A stretch of DNA of 64,000 bases from Brachypterus glaber (GCA_958510825.1 OY294051.1:4620353-4684352); one strand, 5' to 3'; shown: positions 10,101-21,174, numbered from the stretch's first letter. The notes: generated from the letters alone by a model not told the origin. Made by a program: numbers and translations.

Positions 10101-10860
10101 TAAAATAAGTAAATAAATTTTAGACAGTAAGTTACCTCACAAGGTCGCAGCACTTGAGTACCATTTTCTGCAAATCTGTTGGTCTAAAAGTAAAATCCTA
10201 ATCACAGTAACTTTCCATAATTCCTTGGTAACAACAAATACATAACACACAAATATTTAGCACAAGAAATTGAGATATAAACCAAAATAAATAATAGTTT
10301 CATATTAAAACAATGGCAGACCAACATCTCGTCGCATATAACTGACAGTTGTTTTACGATTGACATGCCGGTTGCCTACACTGTGGGCGCGAAAAAATCA
10401 CTTTTCTGCTTGCTGTTATGGTAACGAGTAGAAAAGTAAAAGACTAAGAAATAGGTTATTTTGAAATCTGAAAACTTCATTTGTTTTTGTAGAAATGTTA
10501 ACTTTTCTATTAGATCGTAGAAAAAATAATTTTTTGCGATACAAGGTTTCAAAATTTACATGTCGATTACAGCTTGGCAAGTACGGACTATAGTTCGTTT
10601 AAGTTAAAAGTAAGACAAGGATACCACTGTAGCTGTGTTAACGAAATGATTTACTCTTAGAAAGTAAAAAAAATAAATAAAGCAAAAATTATCATTTTTT
10701 TTCTTTGCTTTGATGATCTCTACTAATTTAATATAGGATCTTCTGTCACATTTACCCGTAAAACTTCTCATTAAAATTGTTAAAACACTTTTGTCAACAA
10801 AATAAAACTTTTTTTTTTAATATTTTCTTTAATAAAAAGAAAATAAAAAAAAAAATTTTT
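10101..10860. other. AT-rich stretch, probable MITE debris
   Basis: Another GATCGTAGAAAAAATAAT terminus appears at about 10512-10530, so 10101-10530 may be a further element of the same terminal type. I see no exon or RNA gene. Poly-T and poly-A runs near 10685-10700 and 10840-10860 mark the transition to the GACA-type repeats. Confidence 0.4.
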
Positions 10861-11335
10861 TAGAATAAAACATAGAAAAAATAGTTTTTACACCATTTTA
10901 GCCCCTTACCCCACCCCGATTTTTACCAGAAATAATCCAAATCTAGAACTTTGTATAAGAAACTTATGGTCCAAATTTCAAGAGTTTAGCTCAAAGCGTT
11001 CTTGAGGTAACCTAATTACAAATTTACCGGACAGACAGACAAACTGACAGACAGAATCGATGGAAATCATTTTTTTTTTTGCGGAAATCTTTTTTTTTTA
11101 GTTTTTACACCATTTTAGCCCCTTGCCCCACCCTGATTTTTACCAGAAATAATCAAAACCTAAAACTTTGTATAAGAAACTTATGGTCCAAATTTGAAGT
11201 GTTTAACTCAAAGTGTTCTTAAAAGTCCAAACCTAGTTACAAATTTCCCGGACAGACAGACAAACCGACAGGCAGAATCGATGGAAATCATTTTTTTTTG
11301 CGGAAATCTTTGTTTTATATAAAACGTCGAGAAAC
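10860..11335 (+). repeat. Two tandem copies of a GACA-type repeat (family 2)
   Basis: About 10870-11090 and 11098-11335 are diverged copies of one unit: ACACCATTTTAGCCCCTT, TTTTTACCAGAAATAAT, ACTTATGGTCCAAATTT, GTGTTCTT-like, then CCGGACAGACAGACAAAC and GATGGAAATCATTTTTTTT. Relatives are at 12815-13090, 46055-46290 and, reversed, 53050-53300. The non-coding unit is organised around a GACA microsatellite. Confidence 0.75.
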
Positions 11336-11797
11336 GTAATAAAGCAATATATTTTTTAACTAACGCATGACTTTCTTCGGGAAAAGCAAAAGAACAGTCT
11401 TATTCTATGAGGTCACTTAGTACGCAAAGTGAATAATTTGTTTAAACGTTAACTTAAACGAAGTTTTTAATTAACTAACTTTAACTCCATGACATCGTGA
11501 CCTTAAACTCCAAGCCAGCGAATTTAAATAAGCCCGTTATTTATTCAAAATAATTTATTTTTACGTACCTCTAAGCACATGATTTATTTAGAAGGCAATC
11601 GTCTTTAACGTAATTCTGATAAGAATGAAATCCCTTTTACGTACACTCGAGTGTCCTTGAATCCTTAAAGAATAGGGTCACTCCATTCAGCGGAGGTTTT
11701 TTGTCCGATATGCGAGACTATACTCACAGAAGAATCTTCATATAACATGAATAACATTACATTACATTTTTGTTTGACCTCGTACCATTCTACTTAA

Positions 11798-12595
11798 TAG
11801 AGCTCTGTACAACTAGAATTATAAAACAGAAGACGTCTACCCTATCTCTATCTCATTTGTGCACGGCACGCCACTACCAACTTAAATAAATTTTAAAAAT
11901 ATTGCATTTTTTTCAATCTTTATCAACAATTACCGTTGATTTTTGTAAATAAAGCTAAAGAAATGAATATTTTTTGCTAAGAAATAAAACTGATGATTTA
12001 ATAGTAAAATACAGAATGAAATATAAATCCTATTAATTGTTCTTAGGTTGGTTGCTTAATCTGTTTATTTATTTACAAAACATAACCTCAAATATGAAAA
12101 GGTAAATATGAATTTATTTAATGTTTATCATGTATTAACTATATATTATTATTATATATTTTAATATCGTTACCAGTTTCTACATTTCAAGAAATTAATT
12201 TTATGACTAGCGTTATTTCTGTTATAGCTACCAAAATGCCAAGATGTTTTTACAAGGGTTTCAAAAGTCCAAACGAAATTCGCCTAGATAAATCTAAGGT
12301 ATAAAGAAAGAACTTACCTTTGGTAAACAATATTTAAATATCAAAACTCGTAAAAGTACTATAATAGTCAATAAAAACACAATATTTAGTAAACCATACA
12401 AAAAACTGAAATCAAAACAATATTAAACGCAGCTCACATAATGACAGTGGCTAAAGAAATAATAATAATAGTAATACTGACAGTGCAGCCAACATAAAAC
12501 CTAGGAGATTTTTTTTCATTTTGTTGGTGATATTACTTCTATCCTTTTTGGGTAGAACTTTTGTCCCTGTCTATTCTAAATGGAGAAATCTCCAT
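11798..12595 (+). mobile_element. Long-form relative of the double-hairpin MITE
   Basis: The left end (GAGCTCTGTACAACTAGAATT, AAGACGTCTACCCTATCTC) and right end (ATCCTTTTTGGGTAGAACTT, GTCCCTGTCTA, GGAGAAATCTCCAT) match the two ends of the ~410-bp family at 22850, 34056 and 50893, but the ~650 bp between them are unrelated to the double-hairpin core. No transposase-like frame is visible. It could be a less-deleted member or two ends captured around other DNA. Confidence 0.6.
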
Positions 12596-12596
12596 T

Positions 12597-12812
12597 AAGC
12601 ATCTCCTAAGTCCAAGACTTATGTGGGCTAGTAGTAGAGGGAACCACCGGCTTATACTGACTTTCGAACTAGTTTATAGAGACTGTCCGTTTCACTTATC
12701 GCCTTCGCCAAATTTCAATTATAAATTAACTGAAAAAGTAAAATCGGCGCCAGTGAGAATCGAACTCACGCTAGCAGGCTTGCTATGTCCACGCGTTAGC
12801 CACTACACAAAA
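12597..12812 (-). mobile_element. tRNA-derived SINE
   Basis: Read on minus, the head (12812 down to about 12746) contains TGTGTAGTGGCTAACGC as an A-box-like D arm and GTGAGTTCGATTCTCAC, a perfect T arm with a B box (GAGTTCGATTCTC). The 5' half of the acceptor stem cannot pair with the 3' half, so it is not a working tRNA gene. A ~140-bp body follows, including CTAGCCCACATAAGTC and an end near GGAGATGCTTA. The same body end occurs at 33178-33275, confirming a dispersed family. Transcription by RNA polymerase III is expected for such elements. Confidence 0.75.
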
Positions 12813-12814
12813 AT

Positions 12815-13090
12815 TGTTTTTACCCCATTTTACCTCCTTACCCCAATCCGATATTTGCCAAAAACAATCCCAGCCTAGAACTTTGGGAAATCAAGCATGG
12901 GTTGATAGCTATGGTCCAAAATTGAAGTCTTTAGCTCGAAGCGTTCTTGAGTTATCGTGGTCACAAATTTACCGGACACACAGACCGACAGACTGACCGA
13001 TAGACTGACCGACAGACAGATTTTTGTTTTTGACGAAAATCATATTTTTTGGATATAAAACGTTCAGAAACGTAAAAAAAGGCAATAAAA
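12815..13090 (+). repeat. GACA-type repeat (family 2)
   Basis: Contains TTTTACCCCATTTTACC, CCAGCCTAGAACTTTGG, TATGGTCCAAAATTGAAG, GTTCTTGAGTTATCGTGGTC, then an ACCGACAGACTGACCGATAG run. It directly adjoins the SINE head. Confidence 0.7.
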
Positions 13091-13111
13091 ATTTTTCTAA
13101 ATTTTTTTATT

Positions 13112-13245
13112 AAGGAAACGTTTAAGTATTACGTAACGCAAATTGTATCAAAATTCATACACTTCATATCCCGGTTCCTGCGTTATTAAAGGCTGTAGGT
13201 TGGTAAAATTTGCGTTATGTAACACTGGAACGTAAGTCTTCCCTT
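13112..13245. mobile_element. Foldback MITE, ACGTAACGC family, copy 1
   Basis: AGTATTACGTAACGCAAATT near the left end is mirrored by AATTTGCGTTATGTAACACT on the right, and the outer ends AAGGAAACG / GTCTTCCCTT are complementary with mismatches. Same family as 17906-18125. Confidence 0.7.
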
Positions 13246-13460
13246 GGGAAAAGTAAAATTAAGGACTTATTATTTTTTTCGCGTGGATCGGTTCCTTATT
13301 AATAAATATATGTACTCGTCTGTTTTTTTTATAGGTTTCTAAATTCAAAAAATAAGATATTTTTGAATGATTTCGATATATTTTGATGAATATATAACTT
13401 ATTTGAAATGCTATTAGTATACAAAAAATAAAATGCATTTAATAAATATTAATTTACCTA

Positions 13461-13597
13461 AGGGCCACTTGCACCAATGATGTTTTAACTTTAAACTTGG
13501 ATTAAGTTGACGGCCGACCAATCAGAACGCAACATTTCTAACTTAAACTCGGTTTAGTTGAGATAATCCCAGACCAAAATTTGGTGCAAGTGACCCT
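13461..13597. mobile_element. MITE with CACTTGCACCAA inverted termini
   Basis: AGGGCCACTTGCACCAA at 13461-13477 is inverted as TTGGTGCAAGTGACCCT at 13581-13597. The inner sequence is also partly palindromic (AACTTTAAACTTGG with CTTAAACTCGG). It is a ~137-bp non-coding unit; the target duplication is unclear. Confidence 0.75.
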
Positions 13598-14003
13598 AAG
13601 ACGCGTATAGACAGAGTTAAATTCTGATACGTTTAGACGTTTAACATAACCTTAAACTAATTCAAGACAAACATAACCATACTTTCATTGAACATAACCT
13701 AACAAAAAAAAAGTTAGGTCTATTACGTTGCAATGGTAAATGGAAGGGCGTGTTTCACTTGTTTAGAAATTGTCTGTACCCGTAAAAGGCAGCTACAAGC
13801 TGCGGCTGAAAGGAGTGCCCTATTAAACATCTTAAAACACGACGCCAAGGACTAAATAAAAGTGACAGATGAACGGAAGGTTTAAGCTTCACTTTCACGT
13901 GGCAGTATCTGTACTCAACGAGTTTTCAAATTAGGGTTTTTTCATTTTTGTATGAGCAACAGAAAAGGGTACAATTAGTTGGTAAAACTGTATTCTAAAA
14001 ATT
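13598..14003. other. Intergenic DNA, no gene recognised
   Basis: Short inverted pairs such as AACCTAAC / GTTAGGTC near 13687-13716 are visible, but no exon, RNA gene or repeat with a partner elsewhere in the window. Confidence 0.35.
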
Positions 14004-14506
14004 AATAGTATATTAAAGTTGTAGTTTCATAACATACGTTTTTAGCGCACGAGTACAAGTTTAGAAAACGAGCCACTTGCTCTAAAAACGTGTTATGAAA
14101 CGAGTGCTTTATACAATTTTTTCTATTTTGCTCTAAAATTTAAAAAACTTACATTTAAATTGATGACTGATTTAGGGACTTTTGTTTTGGGTTGGCATTA
14201 AAGTTTATACTATGTTTAAAATTCTAAGAACAAATGATATTTTGATATATTTTACAGTCATCTCTTCTTTTTTCACTGCAATTAACCAGTCCACAATTTT
14301 AACACGATAAAAAATAACCCAAACACAAAATTTTGTAAAAAATTAAACTTTAAATCGACATTGACATTTGCACGCAAAACGTCAAGAGATAGGCTTTTGT
14401 ATGTTGCCAACCCAACAGAAAAAAAAGTAGAGACCTCTTATGGGCCTATAAGAACACGCAAAATGCGTGTCATTATGAGATTATAAGAGTCGCAAAATAG
14501 AAAAAA
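14004..14506 (+). mobile_element. Hairpin-ended element (~500 bp), copy 1
   Basis: The inverse copy at 49907-50405 defines both ends. One end bears a hairpin with GTTTTTAGCGCACGAGTAC and GTGCTAAAAACG-type arms; the other bears CACGCAAAATGCGTG within TTATGGGCC...TTATAAG arms. The AT-rich centre has no coding signature. The right terminus CGCAAAATAGAAAAAAGT again approaches the shared AAAAATAGT-type ending. Confidence 0.75.
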
Positions 14507-14739
14507 GTCTATATTATGGACCAAAATAGGTTTTTAATACATAATTTTTCATTAATACCTTAAATTTTTAATAAACAAACATTTTATTAAAAACCTGTAT
14601 GTTTTTTTCTCCGGCAGAAATGAAATCCCTAAGTTCTGATATATTAAAAAACTGCGAAATAAATGATCTTTTTATTTAAAATTTTCAAACCATATTTTTG
14701 AGCCTTAATCGTTTTATTTTAAGTGAGGTTAAAATGTGG

Positions 14740-15435
14740 GTAGGCCCTCATATTAAAACCATTATTCAATATCTGAGTAATCTACCTAGGGAAGTAAAAA
14801 TGTAGTTTATAAGCAAACCATAACGACATGCGTAACATTTTAAAGTATAATCCCAGCATAGGATATACAGTAAGGTATCATTTTATGTAATTTTTATTTG
14901 GTAATTTTAACCAGGGACGTGTAAAATGAGGGTATGATATCACTTTTTTGCCCCAAACTTTTTATCTGTAGATTTTTTCACCTTTTCTCAATAAAATATG
15001 ATTCCTTAGTTAAAAAACATTAAAAAGGTGATCTTTATGTAATACCGAAGGTCCAAAAGTTCTCGAGAAAATTGCAGTTAAAGAGAAAATTTCACGTTCT
15101 GAGCATCCGAAATAGTAAAAAAATGCTCCAATAAAAATTTCAATACTGCAGGGCGATCTATATTAAGAACTATGAAAAAAGCTCGTATACAAACCAAAGA
15201 ACCAACCGTTCTCGAGACAATTGCAGTTAAAAAGAAAATTTATCGTTCTAAGCATCCAAAATGGTAAAAAAAAGCTCGTATACAAACAAAGGTCCAACCG
15301 TTCTCGAGACAATTGCAGTTAAAAAGAAAATTTCCCGTTCTGAGCATCCAAAATAGTAAAAAAATGCGCCAATAAAAATTTCAATACTACAGGGTGATTC
15401 TATATTAAAAACTATGAAAAAAAGCTCGTATACAT
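14740..15435 (+). repeat. Dispersed repeat with internal degenerate tandem units
   Basis: A unit containing CCAACCGTTCTCGAGACAAT, GTTAAAAAGAAAATTT and GAGCATCCAAAAT is repeated about three times between 15050 and 15435. The 5' portion (TTTTAACCAGGGACGTG...) and one unit are matched in the same orientation at 44080-44620. It is non-coding. Confidence 0.65.
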
Positions 15436-15884
15436 TTAGGTTCGAAAATCAGCTATAAGAGTATAAGGCCTCTTAAAAAATATTTTCCAAAAACAATAGT
15501 GTTTATTTTTCTTTGTTTTATTAAACATCCTATTTTTGTAATATTTAAGAAACTAAAGATTTCCATGCTGCAGTCAAAAAATCTAATTTCTACGAAGAGT
15601 AGAACAACATTTCGTACAAAATAAACCCAAAATTTACAATGAAATTCATACAAAGAAAGTTTACTTAAAGTAACTGAAGCTTCTTTGTCCATTCAACAGA
15701 TAATGGATTAGCAGTATTTGCTTAAATCTTGTAGGAAAAGCTCATACAATTGTATACGGAAAGCTCATATATTACAATCCTGAAAGTTTTCCATTTTATT
15801 TTTCATTTTCTAATATTTTAAATATTTTCACATGATTTTGATTTAATCATATCGTGGAAAAGTATTGTAAAAAAATGAAAAATA

Positions 15885-16534
15885 TATTTTTTGTACGACT
15901 GCTTTAGAATGTAAGCAAATACACACACCTTTCAAACACAGAATGAATCCATTCTAGCTCTAGATACGGTATGAATATTCCGTATCAAGTGTTAGAATGA
16001 GCACATGTAGTGCCATCTCTTGTTTATAAAAGTAAACAAAACTGTAGTAAAATTAGCAAAAATATATATTTTTTACCATGAAATATTGAATAATTTAATG
16101 CAATTTAAAGTTTTGCGTTAAAATTACATAAAGTTTATTAGTTTTTCTTGATATTTGACCAATTTTTTATCAATTTAGTTCAAAAAATTAAAACTGCTCC
16201 ATCTATTGTTAAAGATTTAAACCTGATATATGTCACAATCTGACATAACCTTCAATTTTTGCATTATAATTTGTAAATATGTGCTAAAATTAAAAATCTT
16301 TTTTAAGTACTGATTTGATAAAATTATTAAATAACCTAAATTACTTTATTTAAAAATATGTGTTTTGTTGCATTTACAATGTCGAGTCATAAAAAACATT
16401 GTTTTTAACCTTGTCCGCAGTTTAAATCCATACAGTGTTTCATATTTGCAGTCGAAGAAAAAGTATAGTCTATAACACGTATGGAATAGTCATTTCTATT
16501 GTCTATTCCATACTAGTTATAGAATATACTATTT
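15885..16534 (-). mobile_element. Foldback-headed element, copy B (hairpin largely deleted)
   Basis: Reverse copy of the 9131-9890 family. The CpG-rich arms of the hairpin are missing and replaced by a short palindrome around TATGGAATAG. The body and the CTTTAGAATGTAAGC end are conserved. Confidence 0.75.
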
Positions 16535-16701
16535 ACGCTTATATGCGGTTTTCAAAAAAATATTAGTATGTCTGTCCAAAAGTCGACCTGCGACAGGACA
16601 GACAGGTCACCTGTCTGTCTATCATATTCGTCCAGAAAAAATTGTGACTACGATAAATAAAAAACTCTTTGACACAACACATTTTATTTAAATTATTTCG
16701 A

Positions 16702-17279
16702 GAATTTTCGGTAGACTAACATCTCTACTCTAAATTTCTCTACTCCCTAACTTCCCTACTCCATAACATCCCTACTCCACAACAACTCTACTCCGTAACA
16801 TCTCTACTCCATAACATCTCTACTCCGTAACAACTCTACTCCACACTATAAGGACTTTATTAGCCACTTAATAATAAATGAGCAGTTCAAAGAACAAAGA
16901 ATCTTCTTCTTCTAGATTATTTTATTTTTTTCGTAGAAAACGTTTATCTTTAAATTCAAATTTAAATTCAAATCTAGAACAATCATAAATGAATTATTCT
17001 AAAAGCCACAATGACCGCGTACTCTTAATATGCACTAATAAGTAAGTAATATATAAATTAAATTCATATTTGACAGTGACTTAGAATGACAAATATTCAT
17101 TTGAGTTAAGACAAGTGGCTAATCGAGTGCATATAGTGCGGAGTAGAGTTGTTACGGAGTAGAGATGTTATGGAGTAGATATTTTACGGAGTAGAGTTGT
17201 TGTGGAGTAGGGATGTTATGGAGTAGGGATGTTAGGGAGTAGAGAAATTTAGAGTAGAGATGTTAGTCTGCCGAATTTT
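16702..17279. mobile_element. Foldback (FB/Galileo-like) element with subrepeat arms
   Basis: The outer ends CGGTAGACTAACATC and GATGTTAGTCTGCC are inverted copies, flanked on both sides by GAATTTT (16702-16708 and 17273-17279), a probable 6-7 bp target duplication. Each ~165-bp arm is made of about ten imperfect 15-bp units of the type CTACTCCATAACATC. The two arms are complementary around a ~236-bp spacer (16871-17106) with no coding signature. Arms built of tandem subrepeats and a 7-bp duplication are features of Drosophila foldback elements of the P-superfamily Galileo type. Assignment is by architecture only. Confidence 0.8.
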
Positions 17280-17600
17280 CTTTTTAATAAAATAATGAAT
17301 TTATAAATGTTAGTAATAGTAAAGTATACATACATAATGAATAAACATAAAAATTATTTCTAAGAAACATAAAACGTAGAATTTTCCCTAGTAAAATTAT
17401 CCTTGTGTTAAAAATAAAATTTTCTAATTTAGGATCCTCATAGTTGTGTTTTTAAAAGTAATATGAAGACTCCAAAGGAAAAACGCACTATGTCCACTTT
17501 TTTTCGAATATGAATTTTTTATACCATTATACAAACACTTTGTAATGACAAAAAGCTTGACAAAATATTAGTTTATGATACAAAGAAGAATTACTGTTTT

Positions 17601-17687
17601 TAGGACGTCTACGGAGATTGCCATCCGAGCTCGGAGAGCGAGGTTGGCAACCGTAATCGCCCTCTTAAACGGTTTTTGTCCTATTTT
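17601..17687. repeat. Imperfect hairpin with CpG-rich centre
   Basis: TAGGACGTC and GTCCTA-like ends flank a centre containing CGAGCTCGGAGAGCGAGG. It resembles the apexes of other foldback elements in the window but has no second copy here. Confidence 0.45.
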
Positions 17688-17905
17688 TTATTTTATAGTA
17701 ATATATTAATAAATATGTTTGTAGTATTGACAACAAATTTGAGGTTATAATTTAAATGTCATAAGTTTTAATATAAATTCATTAATCAACGTCGACTATT
17801 TTACTTTTCGGCCTAGGCCGAAAAATTTAACTTTTCGTACAGGTTTATCATACAAGAAGTGTCGCTTTAGATACAATCGAATTTTTACGGGTTGAAACAC
17901 CCTTG

Positions 17906-18125
17906 AGGGAACGTTCAAGTATTACGTAACGCTAAATGTACCAAAATTCATACCTCGGTTCTCGCGTTATTCAAGGCTTTAGAGATTTCATATTTTGGCT
18001 ACCCCCCCTATTAGGGGAGGTAGCCAAAATATGAAATCTCTATAATCTATAATAACGCGAGAACCGGGGTATGAAGTGTATGAATTTTGGTACAATTTGC
18101 GTTACGTAATAATTCAACGTTCCCT
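17906..18125. mobile_element. Near-perfect palindromic MITE, ACGTAACGC family, copy 2
   Basis: The 220-bp unit is almost entirely self-complementary: AGGGAACGTTCAAGTATTAC at the left mirrors the right end, and TTTCATATTTTGGCTACC around the centre mirrors GGTAGCCAAAATATGAAA. It is nested inside the 17455-18907 element. Confidence 0.85.
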
Positions 18126-18425
18126 TATTAAAATCGACCGAAAAATCAATTTTTTTGCATTTTCGGCTTAGGAATGTCATGAAACGTCGAGAAAATGTGA
18201 AAAAAGTGGGTTTTATAAAAATGTCTGCCTGTGGGTCGGTCTGTATGTAAATCTTATTACTTTTGAACGGAATGCCCGATTTGAAAAATTCTTTCACCAA
18301 AAGATTCAGGACCTTTTCTATTTGCGACACATCATATATGGTTAACATTAGCGTAGGGCAAGTGGGGCAAAATGGACAAAAACTATAGTTTTTTGCGATA
18401 TCTCACTTATTATTTATAGTAGGAC
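18126..18425 (-). repeat. Dispersed repeat (family 3), partner 60008-60306
   Basis: The reverse complement matches 60008-60306: GACCGAAAAAT, AACGTCGAGAAA, GTCTGCCTGTGGG-like, CGGAATGCCCGATTTGAAA, GGTTAACATTAGCGTAGGGC. It is non-coding; the CTGT/GACA-like patch in the middle links it to the other GACA-type families. Confidence 0.7.
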
Positions 18426-19183
18426 AAAATGTTTTGCATACATGAAAATAATTTTTAATTCACCACAAAAAAAGTGATCATTTTTAACACAGGACTATTA
18501 TTTTCCGAGATACCTATAGGCATTTTAATAAATTTTGATATATTTTTATATTTTTAATTATGTCAAATTTTGACAATCATAGGTAAAACTAATTTCCGAT
18601 AAAGCTACATAGAAAAAACAAAAGGATATGGTCCAAAAATACAGGAAAAGTGAAGTCAATTTGATATCTTATAAACCTCCTCATTTTTCCACCCCTCTAG
18701 AAAAGGTACCCGTTTCACATTTTTTTATTTTAACAATCCCTAACTAGGTATGTTTAGATAATGCGTTTGTCAATAAGAGAAGCCAAACACAAATTTTAAC
18801 ATGCGTTTTTACAATGTTGTGCGTTCTGAAACTTTAAATTTTATTTCCCAAACATTTGTCCAAAGTGAACTTGGTGCGTTTTTCCTTCGGAGTCTTCAAG
18901 TAATATCTTAACATTACCATTTCGAGAAATTTGTTATTTTAAAAGCAGGCAATTTAAAAGTGTAATTTCTGTACTGTATTCATAACTTTTTATTGTTATT
19001 ATTACAATTTTACTCGAAGCCTTTAATATAATTAACGTTTTTATTATTATTTAGATGTTTTTTTAAATTAAATTTTAAATGACAGTGTTAAACTATTGTA
19101 TTACACTGAAATAAATTTGTGTTTTTGAATGGGATACTTTCCCGGGCGAGTTCATTACTGAAAAACTTCCCCAAACTGTTCTA

Positions 19184-19354
19184 GGTAAAATTAAATGCTA
19201 AAAGTTTACCTTCCAGCAAACAGATGTCACTACTATTAAAAACGAATACAAAACAAAATTTCTACCTTTTGTGAACAGATGGCTTTTTTAATAAACAGTT
19301 TGCCTGTAACCTGAGCGGAACAATTTTAGTACTGAATACATATTATTACCTAAT
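19184..19354 (+). mobile_element. ~170-bp short element, copy 1
   Basis: GGTAAAATTAAATGC at the left and TATTATTACCTAAT at the right bound a unit repeated at 19658-19828 with about 90% identity. The two direct copies bracket the USP exon. The outermost bases AGGTAA / TTACCT are inverted, so a small MITE is as possible as a SINE. Confidence 0.75.
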
Positions 19355-19463
19355 AGTTTGTTTATTTTAAAATATATAAAATTTAATAAATTAAAATATA
19401 ACACAAAATATAAATATATAACAGAAAAATAAAATAAAAACAAAAAAAAAATTGTTATTAAAA

Positions 19464-19644
19464 CTAAAATCGTGACTCTTCAAAATTGTGATGACATTCT
19501 TGTTCATAAAAAAGTATGTAGGCTTCTCCTGAAACTATCGATCTTGGTGAAACTGAAGAAACCCTAAAGTCGTCATATACATGCCACCTGTCATTATAAG
19601 GATTCTTACAATAGGCAGTGTAGTGTCCGCTATACATGGTACCA
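19464..19644 (-). CDS. Terminal exon of a USP2-like ubiquitin-specific protease (partial gene)
   Basis: Read on minus after an AG acceptor (TTATATTATGCAG, complement of 19645-19657), the 181-bp exon carries one leftover base and 59 codons ending in TAG (19464-19466). The peptide contains GTMYSGHYTAYC, the histidine box of peptidase C19, then WHVYDDFRVS with the third catalytic Asp/Asn region, and SGEAYILFYEQ, the usual final strand of the USP catalytic core. These enzymes remove ubiquitin from proteins. The exon is open throughout and ends shortly after the domain, as in USP2/USP21-type proteins. The cysteine-box exons would lie upstream at higher coordinates; I did not find them in the window. 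A ~170-bp element abuts the acceptor. Family assignment is strong; the USP2 subtype is a guess, and a decayed gene copy cannot be excluded. Confidence 0.85.
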
Positions 19645-19657
19645 CTGCATAATATAA

Positions 19658-19828
19658 GGTAAAATTCAATGCTAAAAGTTTACCTTCCAGCAAACAGATG
19701 TCACTACTATTAAAAACGAATACAAAACAAAAGTTCTAGCTTTTGTGAACAGATGGCCTTTTTAATAAACACTTTGCCTGTAATCTGAGTGCAAAAATTT
19801 TAGTACTGAGTACATATTATTACCTAAT
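19658..19828 (+). mobile_element. ~170-bp short element, copy 2, at the USP splice acceptor
   Basis: It closely matches 19184-19354. The 14 bases ACTGCATAATATAA occur at 19644-19657 and again at 19836-19849, so the element looks inserted in the intron end with duplication of the acceptor itself. The exon keeps a functional-looking acceptor, but its polypyrimidine and branch region is now element sequence. Confidence 0.7.
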
Positions 19829-20144
19829 ATGTTTAACTGCATAATATAAAATTAAATTAGGGTTAAAATAAATAAGGTAAATATAAATAGTTTTTATTGC
19901 TTATATTGGCTACTCTGATTACTTTGTCTTTCTTACGTTGGCTAAACTGTTAAAAACTGTTAGAAAGAGATAGCACTGTAGAGAAGGTAAATAAAAATCA
20001 TATTTCCTGTTTGACATACATAAATTTGTATGCTATGTTTTGCTTTTATTTGCTTTTATTTTTATGATTTGTTTTCCTCAAAAGTTCTTTGAATAAGTAA
20101 TAAAAATTAAGAAATATTACATTGAGAAACTTTATATTTTTTCA

Positions 20145-20420
20145 GGATCGTAGGAAAAATAGTGTACATAACTCGTTGGAAAGTGTATTTCCTACACTCG
20201 TGGGGTACGTAATATACTACTTCATACGACCTAGTTAGTAGTTAGTGCCTATTTCCCACCCGTTTCCTATGACAACCGTTGGGAGTGACGATCAGCTGAT
20301 TTTATATATCTGCTGTCAGAAAATTAGTAAACGTCAAACACATAACCTCAAATTGACAAACTAATTTTAAGATAATTTTTGCGTTTTTTGGATGTTTAGG
20401 TCGTAGAAAAAATAGTATAC
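20145..20420 (+). mobile_element. ACGACCTA-terminus element, copy 1
   Basis: The inverse copy is 27965-28235. It has ATACGACCTAGTTAG at about 20223 and TTTAGGTCGTAGAAAAAATA at the right, with a second GATCGTAGGAAAAATAGT terminus and a hairpin (TGTATTTCCTACACTCG) on the left. Shared internal phrases include ATCAGCTGATTTTATATATC. Possibly two nested units with the same termini. Confidence 0.65.
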
Positions 20421-21174
20421 TACAAAATATTTACTTTTTTATAATTAATTGGCCTCGAAGGAAACTACGGAGTAAAAAGTATTAATTATTTCCTCTCAGA
20501 AACATAATTACAGATTTTTTTAATTTAATTAAAAAACTTTGAAAAGACTACACAAAAGTTTGTAGATACATTCAGGCGATACTTAAAGTAATGTTTGCAG
20601 GTTTTGGTATAAAAAGTCGGTTAGAACTGTTCTGGAAAATATAAGTTTAAAGTGATAAAAAAATATTAATTAAACAACTTTTATTCAACAGATACATGTA
20701 CAGATGTATCTAATTTTAAATAACGTAATAATAATTAGTTTTTCCTTGATATTATAAAAGAATTATTGTTATTTAACGATTCACTCACCGCAGTAATGAG
20801 AATAATCCAGCGCATGCTCACTGATTTTCTTATTTTTGTTTTGACGTATGCCAAAAATTATTTTAAGGTTATGTAACATTCTTTTGCAGAATTTTACAAA
20901 AATATCTACTTTTTTCTTTGTAAGCTAACAGTTTTTTTATAATTGGCTAAAAGTACTCGCTTTTAATAGTATTTTCGTAAAAAAATCTGCGGAATATTCA
21001 TTAATAAACATTTGATTCTTAAAATATATCGCCTTCTAAATTCTGAAATATCGTATCTGAAAAATGCCTCCCAAACAAGTATTTGTAACAAGTATTCTAC
21101 TGAAGTATCACAAATACTTTATTTTATAATATTTTTGTCTGTGTAGAAATCCTCAAGCAACTAATTCTTATGTT

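Larger units (their letters stand above)
17455..18907. mobile_element. ~1.45-kb element with ~45-bp inverted termini, with nested insertions
   Basis: GAAGACTCCAAAGGAAAAAC near 17465 and its complement GTTTTTCCTTCGGAGTCTTC near 18880 lie within inverted termini at 17455-17500 and 18861-18907. Inside are a CpG-rich hairpin (17601-17687), the foldback at 17906-18125 and a dispersed repeat (18126-18425). No transposase frame was found, so it is either a relic or a non-autonomous unit. Confidence 0.6.

Noticed and set aside
12235..12301. Possible first exon of a THAP-type protein (MPRCFYKGFKS, then GTATAA)
   Set aside because: The C2CH spacing is not met and no continuation was found.
12746..12812. 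Functional tRNA gene
   Set aside because: T arm and B box are good, but the acceptor 5' half does not pair and the anticodon arm is irregular; a SINE body follows.
12561..12996. 105- and 60-codon plus-strand frames
   Set aside because: They cross a MITE end, the reverse strand of the SINE and a GACA-type repeat; the translation follows repeat boundaries.
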